Shown piece by piece: positions 15,938-25,271 of a stretch of 44,432 nt of DNA (positions are counted from its first letter, which is position 1; each line of letters begins with the position of its first letter). Both the position numbers and the translations under genes were made by a program. Origin of the DNA: Phormidium tenue FACHB-1050 (GTDB lineage Bacteria; Cyanobacteriota; Cyanobacteriia; Pseudanabaenales; Pseudanabaenaceae); contig NZ_JACJQY010000047.1 in assembly GCF_014696925.1 (NCBI RefSeq), positions 1 through 44,432 on the forward strand, written 5' to 3'. The notes beneath the pieces were generated by a model. That model ran no database searches and had not been told where the DNA came from. It saw nothing but the letters and a program-made list of their open reading frames with translations.

Positions 15938-18241
15938 ATGTCACTGACTAATTGGCATATTTCAGAAACAGTTGAACCACCGACTTGGTTAATCAAAAAA
16001 GTTGGTAAGTTTGCAGCAGTATTACTTTTGCAGAGAGGAATAATTGAGCCTGAGCAAATAGCTGCATTTTTAGATACTGAAGCCTATCAACCGACGAGTG
16101 CTTTTGCTTTTCCTGAGATGCAACAGGCGATCGCACGTATTCAAAAAGCCTATGAACAGGGTGAAACGATCGCTATTTGGGGAGATTTTGATGCGGATGG
16201 CATTACGGCAACATCAGTATTGTGGGAAGGATTGGGGCAATTTTTTGCTCAAGGCGATCGCTTAGTTTTTTATATCCCTGATCGCCTTAAGGAATCCCAC
16301 GGGATTTCGATTCGAGGTTTAGATGAACTGCGATCGCACTGCCATTCTGAAGGAAAATCACTCAGCTTAATTATTACTTGTGATACAGGTAGTACTTGTT
16401 TGGCTGCACTAACCTATGCTCAGGCCTTAGGGATTGATGTGATCGTTACGGATCATCACACTTTGCCCGATGCGCGTCCACCTGTCACAGCCATTATCAA
16501 CCCTCGATACTTATCAAATCAGCATCCATTATTTAACTTGTCGGGCGTGGCAGTTGCCTATAAGTTAATGGAAGCATTGTATGCAACCTTGTCGGAAGTA
16601 CCTCAGAAGCCATTAGAGGATTTATTAGATTTAGTGGCGATCGGTTTAGTTGCAGATTTGGTACAACTTACAGGAGACTGTCGTTATCTTGCTCAAAAGG
16701 GAATCGAAGTATTACGTCAAAAGAAACGCCTTGGTGTGCGAATGCTTTTGGAACAATGCAAGCGCGTCGGCGATCGCCCAATTGATATTAGTTTTGGGAT
16801 TGCTCCGCGCATTAATGCTGTCAGTCGCATCTGGGGCGATGTGCGGAAATGTGTGGAATTGTTGACCACCCGTGATGAAAAGGTTTGCAAGTCACTGATC
16901 GAACAAACGGAACTGGCGAATACACAGCGTAAAGCTTTGCAGAAAAAGGTATTCAAACAGGTTCAAGAGAAAATTAAACAGCTTGATTTATCGACAACAG
17001 GAATTATTATCCTTGCCGATCCGCAATGGTCAGTGGGAGTTTTAGGTTTAGTAGCTGGTCAAGTAGTCGCCGAATATGCCCGCCCGACGATTCTCTGTAC
17101 AGTTGAGGATGGAATTGCTAAGGGTAGTGCACGATCAATCGAAGGAATTAATCTTTATGATCTTCTCAAAGAGCAAGAACATTTGTTACTAAGCTTTGGT
17201 GGACATCCTCTAGCAGGTGGCTTGAGCTTTCGATTTGAAAACTTACAGATACTATCGGAGTCAATTGATCGAAAATTTTGGAGTCAATATGGACAACTGC
17301 AAAGTAAGGCAATCCAGATTGATCTGGAAGTAGCGATCGCTGATCTTACAAAGGACTTATTTAACGAATTCAAGCAACTAGAACCCTTTGGCATGGGCAA
17401 TCCCTATCCCAAATTATTAGTTCGCAATTGTATATTCTCAGAAGTATCTAATGCCAATATTCGTACGGCAAAGGGACAGAAGGTTGAATATATTAAAACC
17501 GAATTTACCCTAAGCGATCGCTTTGGCAATCAAATTCATGGTGATTGGTGGGGGCATTACAGCTATGAGTTGCCTGATACAGCTTGTGATGTCGTAATCG
17601 AACTAGTCGATAATGCCTTTCGTCGCCGCTATGATGTGCGTTTGCTGGATTTCCATGCTCAGAGTGCGCCCCTTAGCGCTGAGGGTTCAACTCTTGCGAC
17701 AGCAATCAAAGATCCGCATATTAATCTCAAGATCATTGATTGGCATGGACATGATGCGATTGAACTTGATCAATCTTTATCAGCAACTATTTGCGATCGC
17801 TGTCCTCAGAGTTGGCAAGATTTGAACACTATCATCGAGCTCGCGCATCAAGCTAATCAATCTCTCGCTTTAGTTTATCCAGACCCTCAACAAATCAATG
17901 GAGCGATCGCATGGCAAACCCTAGTGGGAATAGCTAAATATCTGAGTCGGACTGGCAAGGAAATCAAGCGATCGCAGCTAATTACCAAGTTAGGAATTGC
18001 GGATCAAGATGTGTTGCAAATAGGTTTTGATGAGCTTCAACAATATGGCTATGCTGTGCAAGCGATCGCTGATTCTTCGTATGCTTTTGATGTAACTATC
18101 CGCGTCAGTTCAATTCCATCATCGGTTGATAGATCTGCACCAACAAAGCAATTCATACAAGCAGCGAATGAGTTAGCCTTTCAGCAGCAGTTTTTCGATC
18201 ACCAGTTAAAGAAGATAGCAACATACAGCGAAAACAAATAA
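15938..18241 (+). CDS. recJ: Single-stranded-DNA-specific exonuclease RecJ
   Basis: 767 residues from ATG 15938 (MSLTNWHISE); an upstream TTG at 15911 gives nine extra residues that do not look native. The DHH phosphoesterase motifs are present: IWGDFDADGITATS, CDTGSTCLAAL and VTDHHTLPDARPP. DHHA1 is marked by LSFGGHPLAGGLSF, and an OB-like domain follows with FGMGNPYPKLLV. The C-terminal ~190 residues are an extension as in other cyanobacterial RecJ proteins. The enzyme degrades 5' single-strand ends in RecF-type recombination and repair. It is convergent with dprA across a perfect inverted repeat. Confidence 0.95.
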   Translation: MSLTNWHISETVEPPTWLIKKVGKFAAVLLLQRGIIEPEQIAAFLDTEAYQPTSAFAFPEMQQAIARIQKAYEQGETIAIWGDFDADGITATSVLWEGLGQFFAQGDRLVFYIPDRLKESHGISIRGLDELRSHCHSEGKSLSLIITCDTGSTCLAALTYAQALGIDVIVTDHHTLPDARPPVTAIINPRYLSNQHPLFNLSGVAVAYKLMEALYATLSEVPQKPLEDLLDLVAIGLVADLVQLTGDCRYLAQKGIEVLRQKKRLGVRMLLEQCKRVGDRPIDISFGIAPRINAVSRIWGDVRKCVELLTTRDEKVCKSLIEQTELANTQRKALQKKVFKQVQEKIKQLDLSTTGIIILADPQWSVGVLGLVAGQVVAEYARPTILCTVEDGIAKGSARSIEGINLYDLLKEQEHLLLSFGGHPLAGGLSFRFENLQILSESIDRKFWSQYGQLQSKAIQIDLEVAIADLTKDLFNEFKQLEPFGMGNPYPKLLVRNCIFSEVSNANIRTAKGQKVEYIKTEFTLSDRFGNQIHGDWWGHYSYELPDTACDVVIELVDNAFRRRYDVRLLDFHAQSAPLSAEGSTLATAIKDPHINLKIIDWHGHDAIELDQSLSATICDRCPQSWQDLNTIIELAHQANQSLALVYPDPQQINGAIAWQTLVGIAKYLSRTGKEIKRSQLITKLGIADQDVLQIGFDELQQYGYAVQAIADSSYAFDVTIRVSSIPSSVDRSAPTKQFIQAANELAFQQQFFDHQLKKIATYSENK

Positions 18242-18277
18242 ACCTTTACAAGTGCGACACTTGTAAAGGTTTATTTG
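18235..18277. terminator. Perfect inverted repeat between recJ and dprA
   Basis: A 20-bp perfect stem (CAAATAAACCTTTACAAGTG) with a CGA loop, overlapping the recJ stop. It lies between convergent genes, so it probably terminates both transcripts, although the flanking T tract is weak. Confidence 0.7.
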
Positions 18278-18285
18278 AATAAGGT

Positions 18286-19395
18286 TTACACTAAACGTTG
18301 ATATCGCATTCCAGGGTATGGCGCGATCGCACCTATCAGTTCTAAATGGGTTAAAGCGCCCAATACTTCACCCGAAGGCGATTTTGTTTGTTCGACAATC
18401 CAATCTAAGCCGACGGGATCGCCAAAACCGATCGCTTGGAGAATATTTTGTTGCAATAGTGGAAGCTCAGAAATAGCGATCGCAGGTGCGGGTTGATCTA
18501 GATTGGGCAACATACCCAAAGATTCCAATAACTCATCTATGCCTAAAATCGCCTGTGCGCCTTTACCCAATAATTTCAAGCAACCCTTTGCTTCATTGAC
18601 TTCCAATGAATTCGGCAAGGCATAGACATCGCGTCCATATTCATTGGCTTGATAGGCGGTGATTAAGGCTCCTGATCGCTCAGGTGCTTCCATTACTAAA
18701 GTAACACGGCTCAATCCTGCGATAATCCGATTACGTGCAGGGAAATGGGTTTTATCGGGCGGAGTACCTTGAGGATATTCGCTAACTACTAGCCCTGAAG
18801 CGACTATTTGTTCGTAAAGAGATTTGTGTTTGTAGGGATAAATGCGATCAACGCCCGTCCCAACTACGGCCAAGGTTTGACCACCAACTTCCAAACAAGC
18901 TTTGTGGGCTTCGCCATCGATACCTTCAGCCATACCAGAAATAATTGTAAAGCCACGACTTGCTAAGGCTGAGACTAGTTTCTTTGTCCAGCGCTTTCCA
19001 TAGGGCGTAGCGTTGCGCGTTCCGACGATCGCCACTGTATTTCGTTCATTCCACTGGATAAGATGTCCGTGATAATAGAGAATTGGTGGTGGATCGGGGA
19101 TTTCCCAAAGTAACTGCGGATATTCGCGATCGCTGGGAGTCCAGAAATTGAGATTATTATGCTCATGGATCGCCAATAGTGACAAGGGTTCGACTTCGCG
19201 CTGAGCTTGACGAATGGTTTCTAGCGTTTGACCGCCAATACCTTCGACTACTTGCAAATCGCTCGGCAAAGCCTGCCAAGCTTCTGACATGGAACCAAAG
19301 GCTTGATATAGTCGTTTAATCAACACAGGCCCAATGCCGCGAATTTGCGACCATGCTAACCAATAGGCTCTTTCAGAATTAGGGCTAAGGCTCAT
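18286..19395 (-). CDS. dprA: DNA-processing protein DprA
   Basis: 369 residues from ATG 19395 (MSLSPNSERAYW). An upstream in-frame start at 19443 would run into a palindromic repeat, so I reject it. An N-terminal helix-hairpin-helix-like region (IRGIGPVLIKRL, VEGIGGQTL) precedes the Rossmann DprA core with VAIVGTRNATPYG, IISGMAEGIDGEAH, LAVVGTGVDRIYP, FPARNRIIAGLS and ERSGALITA. The C-terminus is a winged-helix DML1-like domain. DprA loads RecA on incoming single-stranded DNA in transformation. It is convergent with recJ. Confidence 0.95.
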   Translation of the reverse strand: MSLSPNSERAYWLAWSQIRGIGPVLIKRLYQAFGSMSEAWQALPSDLQVVEGIGGQTLETIRQAQREVEPLSLLAIHEHNNLNFWTPSDREYPQLLWEIPDPPPILYYHGHLIQWNERNTVAIVGTRNATPYGKRWTKKLVSALASRGFTIISGMAEGIDGEAHKACLEVGGQTLAVVGTGVDRIYPYKHKSLYEQIVASGLVVSEYPQGTPPDKTHFPARNRIIAGLSRVTLVMEAPERSGALITAYQANEYGRDVYALPNSLEVNEAKGCLKLLGKGAQAILGIDELLESLGMLPNLDQPAPAIAISELPLLQQNILQAIGFGDPVGLDWIVEQTKSPSGEVLGALTHLELIGAIAPYPGMRYQRLV

Positions 19396-19432
19396 GAATT
19401 CTATGGTGTTAAGTACTCGTGCAAAATAAATT

Positions 19433-19483
19433 CCCAAATCCACAAAGTTGCGCCTTACAGGGGCTCAACTTTGTGGATTTGGG
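19433..19483. repeat. Palindrome upstream of dprA
   Basis: Arms CCCAAATCCACAAAGTTG and complement (18 bp) around a 15-base GC-rich loop, placed where the dprA promoter or leader should be. Confidence 0.85.
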
Positions 19484-19541
19484 TTTGTAATTAATTATGT
19501 CCATCTATAGCGATTCTAAATGAGTCGTAAGATTTGGATGA

Positions 19542-19578
19542 TTGTGAGATTGCGCCCCAAAGGGGCGCAATCTCACAA
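19542..19578 (-). terminator. Strong hairpin after the adenylate-kinase gene
   Basis: A 17-bp perfect stem (TTGTGAGATTGCGCCCC) with an AAA loop, four bases past the minus-strand stop. Probably terminator or 3' stabiliser of the sufS-adk transcript; no long T tract. Confidence 0.65.
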
Positions 19579-19582
19579 CCAC

Positions 19583-20146
19583 TTATTTCAGTAAATGGTT
19601 AATACCATGCTCTAGACTAGCGCTGACAGTGGCTGCATCACACTCACTATCGATAGTCAACAATTTCTGTTTATAGCCGTAATATTCCAATAAAGGCATA
19701 GTTAGCTCCAGAAATTGCTCAATCCGTTTCTGAATTACCTCGATTGTGTCATCGGAACCACCACGCGATCGCGATCGCTGCATTAATGTCTCTTCCGAAG
19801 CTTGTAAATAAATAGCATGATCAAGGGGACAGCCCAACTCATCTAGCAAAAAGTCTAACTCCTCCGCCTGAAAAGAAGTGCGGGGATAGCCTTCCAAAAT
19901 CCATCCCTGCTGAGCATCTTCCATGCCCAGACGCAAGCGCATCAGTGCAATCATCAGTAGATCAGGAACAAATTTCCCCGCATTAACAAAGCTTTTTACC
20001 TCTAAGCCTAAATCTGTTTCCGATGCCATCTCCAATCGCAAAATTTCGCTAGTTGAGATCACAGGAATATTTAGCAAAGCCTGTAAATGTGAAGCTTGGG
20101 TGGTTCTCCCTGAGCCTGATGCACCTAATAGAACAAGTCTGACCAT
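19583..20146 (-). CDS. adk: Adenylate kinase-like protein with altered P-loop
   Basis: A 187-residue adenylate-kinase fold protein, short form. The P-loop reads GASGSGRTTQ instead of GxPGSGKGTQ, so the phosphate-binding Lys is Arg (codon AGA), and the usual PG is SG. Other motifs are also shifted: STSEILR for STGDxLR, EGYPRT for DGFPRT, and a short LID around RSRSRGGSDD. KRIEQFLELTMPLLEYY matches the family C-terminal half. It is probably a second, divergent nucleoside monophosphate kinase rather than the main Adk; activity is uncertain. It starts four bases after sufS ends and is surely cotranscribed with it. Confidence 0.82.
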   Translation of the reverse strand: MVRLVLLGASGSGRTTQASHLQALLNIPVISTSEILRLEMASETDLGLEVKSFVNAGKFVPDLLMIALMRLRLGMEDAQQGWILEGYPRTSFQAEELDFLLDELGCPLDHAIYLQASEETLMQRSRSRGGSDDTIEVIQKRIEQFLELTMPLLEYYGYKQKLLTIDSECDAATVSASLEHGINHLLK

Positions 20147-20150
20147 AGAG

Positions 20151-21401
20151 TTAAGCCATCACGTTTTTAAAAAAGGCGATCGCATCTTTTAGAGAAGCGA
20201 CAAAGGTATCGATTTCAGATTTAGTGTTATAGAAATAAACACTTGCTCTTGCCGTCCCACTAATTCCTAAAAATCGATGCAATGGTTGCGTGCAGTGATG
20301 TCCTGAACGAATCGCAATGCCGTCTTGATCGAGCATAGCCGATAGGTCATTAGCATGAATCCCGTGAGCGATCGTGAATGAGGCTAAACCTGCGCGATCA
20401 TGGCGGGGACCATAAATTTTAATATCGGGAATATCATCGAGATAATCCATCAAGTAAGTAATTAATTCCTGTTCGTAAGCGTGGATTTTATCCATCCCGA
20501 TCGCTGTTAAATAATCCACCGCCGCACCAAGGGCGATCGCCTCGCCAATTGCAGGAGTTCCCGCCTCAAATTTATGGGGTAAATTAGCATAGGTGGAATG
20601 GTCGAGAAATACATCGGCAATCATTTCGCCACCACCCATAAATGGAGGCATCTCTAGCAAAATATCTCGTTTACCATAGAGAAATCCAATTCCTGTCGGC
20701 GCACACATTTTATGTCCTGAAGCCACGAGCCAATCGCAATCAAGAGCCTGTACATCAATCGGCATATGTGGCACACTCTGGCAAGCATCCAGCAATACCT
20801 TTGCGCCCTGTGCATGTGCTAAGGGAATCATCTCTTCCACTGGATTCACACAGCCGAGAGTATTGGAAACATGGACAATTGAAACTAATTTGGTTTTAGG
20901 ATTGAGCAAGGATTTGAACTGTTCTACGCTCAATATTCCCTCGATAGTCGGTTCTAAAAACTTAAGAACTGCGCCTGTACGCTGAGCGATTAATTGCCAA
21001 GGCACAATATTGCTGTGATGTTCCATAACCGAGAGAATCACTTCATCTCCCTCTTTCAAGTTTGCCCAACCCCAAGTATAGGCAACTAGATTAATCGCTT
21101 CACTAGCATTACGGGTATAAATAATTTCCTGAGATGACTGAGCATTAACAAATTTGGCTATCTTTTCCCGCGCTCCTTCGTAAGCATCAGTGGCTCTTGC
21201 ACTAAGAGTATGAGCGCCACGATGGACGTTAGCGTTATCATGCTCATAATAATATTTCCAAGCATTGATTACTGCCTTAGGCTTTTGAGAACTGGCGGCA
21301 TTGTCAAAATAAATGAGGGGCTTGCCGTTGACCTCTTGATTCAAAATTTCAAAATCTGCTCTGACCCGCTCTGCCAAGGTCTTTTCGTAGGTTAATGTCA
21401 T
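20151..21401 (-). CDS. sufS: Cysteine desulfurase SufS
   Basis: A 416-residue class V aminotransferase-fold enzyme. The PLP lysine is K231 in [16 protein letters not shown]. The active-site cysteine is C370 in [10 protein letters not shown], the group II (SufS) form. [24 protein letters not shown] and [10 protein letters not shown] are also typical. It transfers cysteine sulfur to SufE/SufBCD for iron-sulfur cluster assembly. The rest of the suf operon is not in this window. The downstream adk-like gene overlaps its transcript. Confidence 0.96.
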   Translation of the reverse strand: MTLTYEKTLAERVRADFEILNQEVNGKPLIYFDNAASSQKPKAVINAWKYYYEHDNANVHRGAHTLSARATDAYEGAREKIAKFVNAQSSQEIIYTRNASEAINLVAYTWGWANLKEGDEVILSVMEHHSNIVPWQLIAQRTGAVLKFLEPTIEGILSVEQFKSLLNPKTKLVSIVHVSNTLGCVNPVEEMIPLAHAQGAKVLLDACQSVPHMPIDVQALDCDWLVASGHKMCAPTGIGFLYGKRDILLEMPPFMGGGEMIADVFLDHSTYANLPHKFEAGTPAIGEAIALGAAVDYLTAIGMDKIHAYEQELITYLMDYLDDIPDIKIYGPRHDRAGLASFTIAHGIHANDLSAMLDQDGIAIRSGHHCTQPLHRFLGISGTARASVYFYNTKSEIDTFVASLKDAIAFFKNVMA

Positions 21402-21455
21402 GAGGCTTAGATGATTGCTGTCGTAACTGCTATCTGCATTTTAACAGTTCAAACC

Positions 21456-21502
21456 CCTAAAAAGCATGAAGCGTTGCGAAGCAACGCTTCATGCTTTTTA
21501 GG
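21456..21502. repeat. Hairpin repeat with GTTGC-GAA-GCAAC core
   Basis: A 22-bp perfect stem starting CCTAAAAAGCATGAAGCG around GAA, in the sufS upstream region. The core GCGTTGC-GAA-GCAACGC is shared with 25373-25421, but the outer arms differ. Confidence 0.88.
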
Positions 21503-21550
21503 AGATACCATAAGGTGGCGCTTTGCGCCGACTCTATTCGTTTGGGTTTT

Positions 21551-21636
21551 ATAGCTATAGCCACCTGTATCAGGACAAATCAAAACCCAAATAGTGTGAG
21601 GCGGCGCAAAGCGCCGCCTCACACTATTTGGGTTTT
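21551..21636 (-). repeat. Hairpin repeat with one-sided tail, copy 2
   Basis: Inverted relative to 6547-6631. The tail (complement of TTTGTCCTGATACAGGTGGC) comes first, then a 26-bp perfect stem around AAA. Arms and tail match copy 1 almost exactly, so the two are recent copies. Confidence 0.9.
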
Positions 21637-21665
21637 AAGTTTACTTATGCCTAACTACTTACAGA

Positions 21666-23732
21666 TTAATTCGCCAACTTCCAAACTTTTATCTTTCCGT
21701 CAAGACTGCCACTGACCAACAGTTTTTGATCGGTACTAAATCCCACCGATGACACACCTTGCTCATGTTCTGACAAAACTTGAGGCGATCGCTTGTTTTT
21801 TAAAAACCAAATCCGAATCGTCTTATCGGCACTGCCACTAGCTAGTAAACGGTTGTCATTACTAAAAGCGATCGTATGTACTTCTCCATTATGTCCTGTG
21901 AGAACTTCCTTTAACTGTCCTGTCACCCCATCCCATAGACGGACAGTATTATCTTCCATTGCACTAGCGATGTTTTTACCATCGTTGCTGTAGACAATTG
22001 ATCGCACAGGGCTGCCAGTTTCCACTAAAGTTTTGAGCACTTTCCCTGTGTCCACATCCCATAATCGAATTGCCCCATCTTTGCTGCCACTGGCTAAAAC
22101 TTTGCTGTCTGGTGTAAAGGAAACATCATAAACCCATGATTTTTCAGATAGTGTCCTAATTGGTTTACCCGTTTCAGCATTCCATAAACGAATGGTGCGA
22201 TCGCCACTAGAGCTAGCGATCATCTTCCCGTCAGGACTGAAAATAGTCGTGTATATCCGTTCTTGGTGTCCTTCTAACGTATGGAGAATTTTACCCGTGG
22301 CTACGTCCCAAATAATCACTTTGCGATCGTCACTACCACTGACTAAACGCTTGCCATCAGGACTAAAGTGCACGTCATAGACTCTTCCTGTATGCCCTTT
22401 CAGAGTCCGCAATTTTTGATTCGTTTGTAAGTCCCATAGCCCAATGATTCGTTCTGAGTTAGCCCCTGCTATGATTTTACTATCGGGACTAATCGTAACT
22501 CCATAAATGGCATCCCTTGCACCATCAATGGGAAATTCTTTGACCAAGGATGGAACTACATTTGATAAATTGGAGGAATTAGTTGCAGATTCTGGCAAGG
22601 TCGATTTTTCTGGGGAATCGTCAGAACTATCTGAATTTATTGGTTTTGGGGAATGTCCAAATGTCAGAACTAGAGCCGTAATCATAACCGCGCCCAGAGT
22701 AATGATGCCTAACCCCAAGTGCCAAGGCTGAAAATGTTGCCAAATACCTAATTTAGATATTCCCTGTTTCTGGGCTGAATGGCGATCGCGCACAGGCTCA
22801 TTGTTGGCATAGCTCTTGGGATTGTTGGCTTGAGTCGCCTCTGCACTGATCAGTACCGTTGGCAAACTGTGATTGACCTGAGAACTCGGATAGCGATTGA
22901 TAAATTCCTTGATCTCCTCATAGGCTACTTCCGCACTAGGATAACGTTGCCGAAAATCAAACCGCACCATTCGCGACAGAATATCCGCAAATTCTGGATA
23001 GACTTTGGGAGCAGATTCACGCCACCTAATTTCTAGGTTTTCATCTTTGAGCAGATGACTAGGGGCAAGCCCTGTCAGCGCTTGAATGCCAAGCATTCCG
23101 ATCGCATAGATGTCGCTAGCAAATTTTGGCTCACCATGCGCCTGTTCGCTGGGCATATATCCAGGAGTCCCAATTCCTACGGTATAGCCACCATTATCTG
23201 ATTGTCCTTCTAATATCGCCGTGGGTGTAACGATTTGTTTCACTACGCCAAAATCAATTAAAAAAAGCTGTCCATCACGGCGACGAATAATATTTTCAGG
23301 CTTAATATCACGATGGATTACATTATTTTGATGGACAAAGCTGAGGACAGTTAAGAGATTTTGTAATAAATCCGCAACTGCAAACTGTTCCCAAATCTTG
23401 CCACGCGGTAGTTCATGGCTAAGATCTTTGCCATCAATATATTCTTGAACTAGATAAAATTCTGATAATTCCTCAAAGTGGGCAAACAGTTGGGGGATTT
23501 GGGGATGAGTTCCGAGTCGGTAGAGAACTTGAGCTTCAGTTTCAAACAGTCGTCGGGATAATTGCAAGACGCTAGCTTCTTGAATATGGGGACTCAGCCT
23601 TTTAATTACTCTGGTGGGGCGATCGGGTAGGTGTAAATCTCGTGAGAGATAGGTTTCACCAAATCCGCCACCACCTAAACGCGCCGTAACTTCGTAATGC
23701 CCACCGACTATTTGCCCAGTTGTAAGACTCAT
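21666..23732 (-). CDS. Ser/Thr protein kinase with C-terminal WD40 repeats
   Basis: 688 residues. Residues 12-280 are a Hanks-type kinase: glycine loop LGGGGFGETY, Lys in RVIKRL, catalytic VIHRDIKPENI, LIDFG and the activation segment GTPGYMPSEQ. A proline/serine linker leads to one membrane helix at about 338-360 (GLGIITLGAVMITALVLTFG). Residues 400-688 hold about seven WD40 repeats with H-x-G-x-V...SPDGKxLxSGSxDxTIRLWD patterns, a beta propeller probably outside the cytoplasmic membrane. Such kinase-WD40 fusions are common in cyanobacteria; the ligand and substrate are unknown. Single gene. Confidence 0.94.
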   Translation of the reverse strand: MSLTTGQIVGGHYEVTARLGGGGFGETYLSRDLHLPDRPTRVIKRLSPHIQEASVLQLSRRLFETEAQVLYRLGTHPQIPQLFAHFEELSEFYLVQEYIDGKDLSHELPRGKIWEQFAVADLLQNLLTVLSFVHQNNVIHRDIKPENIIRRRDGQLFLIDFGVVKQIVTPTAILEGQSDNGGYTVGIGTPGYMPSEQAHGEPKFASDIYAIGMLGIQALTGLAPSHLLKDENLEIRWRESAPKVYPEFADILSRMVRFDFRQRYPSAEVAYEEIKEFINRYPSSQVNHSLPTVLISAEATQANNPKSYANNEPVRDRHSAQKQGISKLGIWQHFQPWHLGLGIITLGAVMITALVLTFGHSPKPINSDSSDDSPEKSTLPESATNSSNLSNVVPSLVKEFPIDGARDAIYGVTISPDSKIIAGANSERIIGLWDLQTNQKLRTLKGHTGRVYDVHFSPDGKRLVSGSDDRKVIIWDVATGKILHTLEGHQERIYTTIFSPDGKMIASSSGDRTIRLWNAETGKPIRTLSEKSWVYDVSFTPDSKVLASGSKDGAIRLWDVDTGKVLKTLVETGSPVRSIVYSNDGKNIASAMEDNTVRLWDGVTGQLKEVLTGHNGEVHTIAFSNDNRLLASGSADKTIRIWFLKNKRSPQVLSEHEQGVSSVGFSTDQKLLVSGSLDGKIKVWKLAN

Positions 23733-23782
23733 AAACTATATTCTGTGGATGCCTTGGACTTGATTACAATCTTGCCATACAG

Positions 23783-23884
23783 GGTTGATTGGTTGTCAAT
23801 TACAGCGCAAAGCGCTGTAATTGACAACCAATCAACCTTTAGAATATGGAGACAACGCAAAGCGTCGCCTCCATATTCTAAAGG
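23783..23884. repeat. Two adjoining hairpin repeats
   Basis: 23783-23837 is a perfect 26-bp stem with core CAGCGC-AAA-GCGCTG. 23836-23884 is a 23-bp stem with two mismatches and core ACGC-AAA-GCGT. Same layout, unrelated arms. They lie in the divergent promoter region between the kinase and the blaI-like gene. Confidence 0.9.
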
Positions 23885-23953
23885 TTTACGAAGCACAGCT
23901 TTAGGCTGACTTAAGGCAGTATAGTGTTAGCTAAAGTGCAAGTTTAAGACGCT

Positions 23954-24382
23954 ATGACCCCTTTACCGAAATATCGCCCTAAACAACTATCTTTAGGACG
24001 CTTAGAGGCAGAAATCCTCAATATTATTTGGGATAATACAAGGCTAGGTGCGACAGATATTCACGATCGCATCTTGTCCGATCCCGATCGCGAGTTAGCC
24101 TATGGCTCAGTGATGACGGTACTGCGACGACTAGAGCAGAAGGGCTGGATTCATTGCGAAAAAGAGGGGCGATCGCTTTATTGGCAAGCACGAATTTCTC
24201 GCGAAGAAGCCCAAGCACTGGAAGCCTATCACCAACTCAATCGCTTTTTAGAAGTGGGTGATGCAGATATAGTTGCTGCTTTTGCTAATGATCTCGATCA
24301 TGCCAGTATGGACAAACTTGAAGCGATCGCTGTCCGTCTTAAAAACATCCGTCAATCGAGAGAACAATCACAAGAAGGTTAA
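23954..24382 (+). CDS. BlaI/MecI-family repressor
   Basis: A 142-residue winged-helix repressor. The DNA-binding half shows LSLGRLEAEILNIIWDN, ATDIHDRIL and AYGSVMTVLRRLEQKGWIHCEKEGRSLYWQA, matching BlaI/MecI/CopY. The C-terminal helices would form the dimer interface, with the cleavage site normally in this part. It is followed four bases later by an M56 metalloprotease gene, the standard pairing in which the protease inactivates the repressor. No beta-lactamase is nearby, so the regulated gene may be the pair itself or lie elsewhere. Confidence 0.93.
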   Translation: MTPLPKYRPKQLSLGRLEAEILNIIWDNTRLGATDIHDRILSDPDRELAYGSVMTVLRRLEQKGWIHCEKEGRSLYWQARISREEAQALEAYHQLNRFLEVGDADIVAAFANDLDHASMDKLEAIAVRLKNIRQSREQSQEG

Positions 24383-24386
24383 GCCC

Positions 24387-25271
24387 ATGCCCTTTTTCTC
24401 TATACATTTTGTGATGCTCTTTGGCTCTCTCTGCCTTGCATGGGGGCTGCGCTATGGTTGGCAAAATAGCAATGATGTTACTTACCCTGCAAGTTGGCAA
24501 ATGCGTTGGCAGAAAGCACTAGTATGCTTTGTGCTGCCGCCATTACTAGTCGTGATGACCGCGATCGCCGTGCTATGCATGGGAGCCGAAGGACAAATGA
24601 TTGGATTGCAAGCAGGACGACTCAGCTATGCGATCGCCTTAATGTTTTTGATTTACAGTGTGTTTCGGAGTGGTCAACTCGCTTGGAGCGGCTGGCAATC
24701 TTTACAAAAACTGCAAGAGATGGTTACCGATGTGGAGCATGTTAACTCGGTTAATCAACCGATCCGCTTACTGAATATGCCGATGCTATTTGCTGCTCAA
24801 ATAGGCTTTTGGCGATCGCAACTTTTTGTGAGCCAAGGTTTACTTGACACCCTTGATGCCGAACATCTTGATGCAGTTTTATGGCATGAACGCGCCCATG
24901 CCCATTACCGCGATACATTTTGGTTTTTCTGGCTCGGTTGCCTACGTCAAGTGATGCCTTGGTTGCCAAATACACAAGCTTTATGGGAAGAGTTGCTACT
25001 ATTGAGAGAACTGCGTGCCGATCGCTGGGCGGCTCAATATACAGATGGGTTATTAATCGCTGAGTCATTACTAGCTATGGTTAGTAGCAATATGCACTCC
25101 ACCCCAACTTTTGCCGCAGCCTTTGGGGCGACGAATACAGACAATCGCCTCGAAGAACGGGTGAGTTTTTTACTTGCCGATCCTGAACCATTACCACAAT
25201 TTTCTTGGCGATCGCTATTTTGGATTGGCTTTTCCCTGTTACCGCTTACTGTATTACCATTGCATTACTAA
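24387..25271 (+). CDS. M56-family (BlaR1-like) membrane metalloprotease
   Basis: 294 residues from ATG 24387, behind a GAAGG. Earlier in-frame starts overlap blaI and look artefactual. Several N-terminal hydrophobic helices (about 3-20, 50-75, 85-105) precede the zinc site LWHERAHAHYRD (HEXXH) and the downstream glutamate in LRELRADRWAAQ. A last helix lies near the C-terminus. It lacks the extracellular penicillin-sensor domain of BlaR1, as do most cyanobacterial M56 proteins, so the signal is unknown. Its expected substrate is the adjacent BlaI-like repressor. Confidence 0.9.
   Translation: MPFFSIHFVMLFGSLCLAWGLRYGWQNSNDVTYPASWQMRWQKALVCFVLPPLLVVMTAIAVLCMGAEGQMIGLQAGRLSYAIALMFLIYSVFRSGQLAWSGWQSLQKLQEMVTDVEHVNSVNQPIRLLNMPMLFAAQIGFWRSQLFVSQGLLDTLDAEHLDAVLWHERAHAHYRDTFWFFWLGCLRQVMPWLPNTQALWEELLLLRELRADRWAAQYTDGLLIAESLLAMVSSNMHSTPTFAAAFGATNTDNRLEERVSFLLADPEPLPQFSWRSLFWIGFSLLPLTVLPLHY

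Noticed and set aside
19396-19443. N-terminal extension of DprA
   Set aside because: The extra residues are translated from the edge of a palindromic repeat; ATG 19395 starts the family-like sequence.
24273-24386. Upstream extension of the M56 protease
   Set aside because: It lies wholly within the BlaI-like gene in another frame; ATG 24387 follows a purine-rich site.
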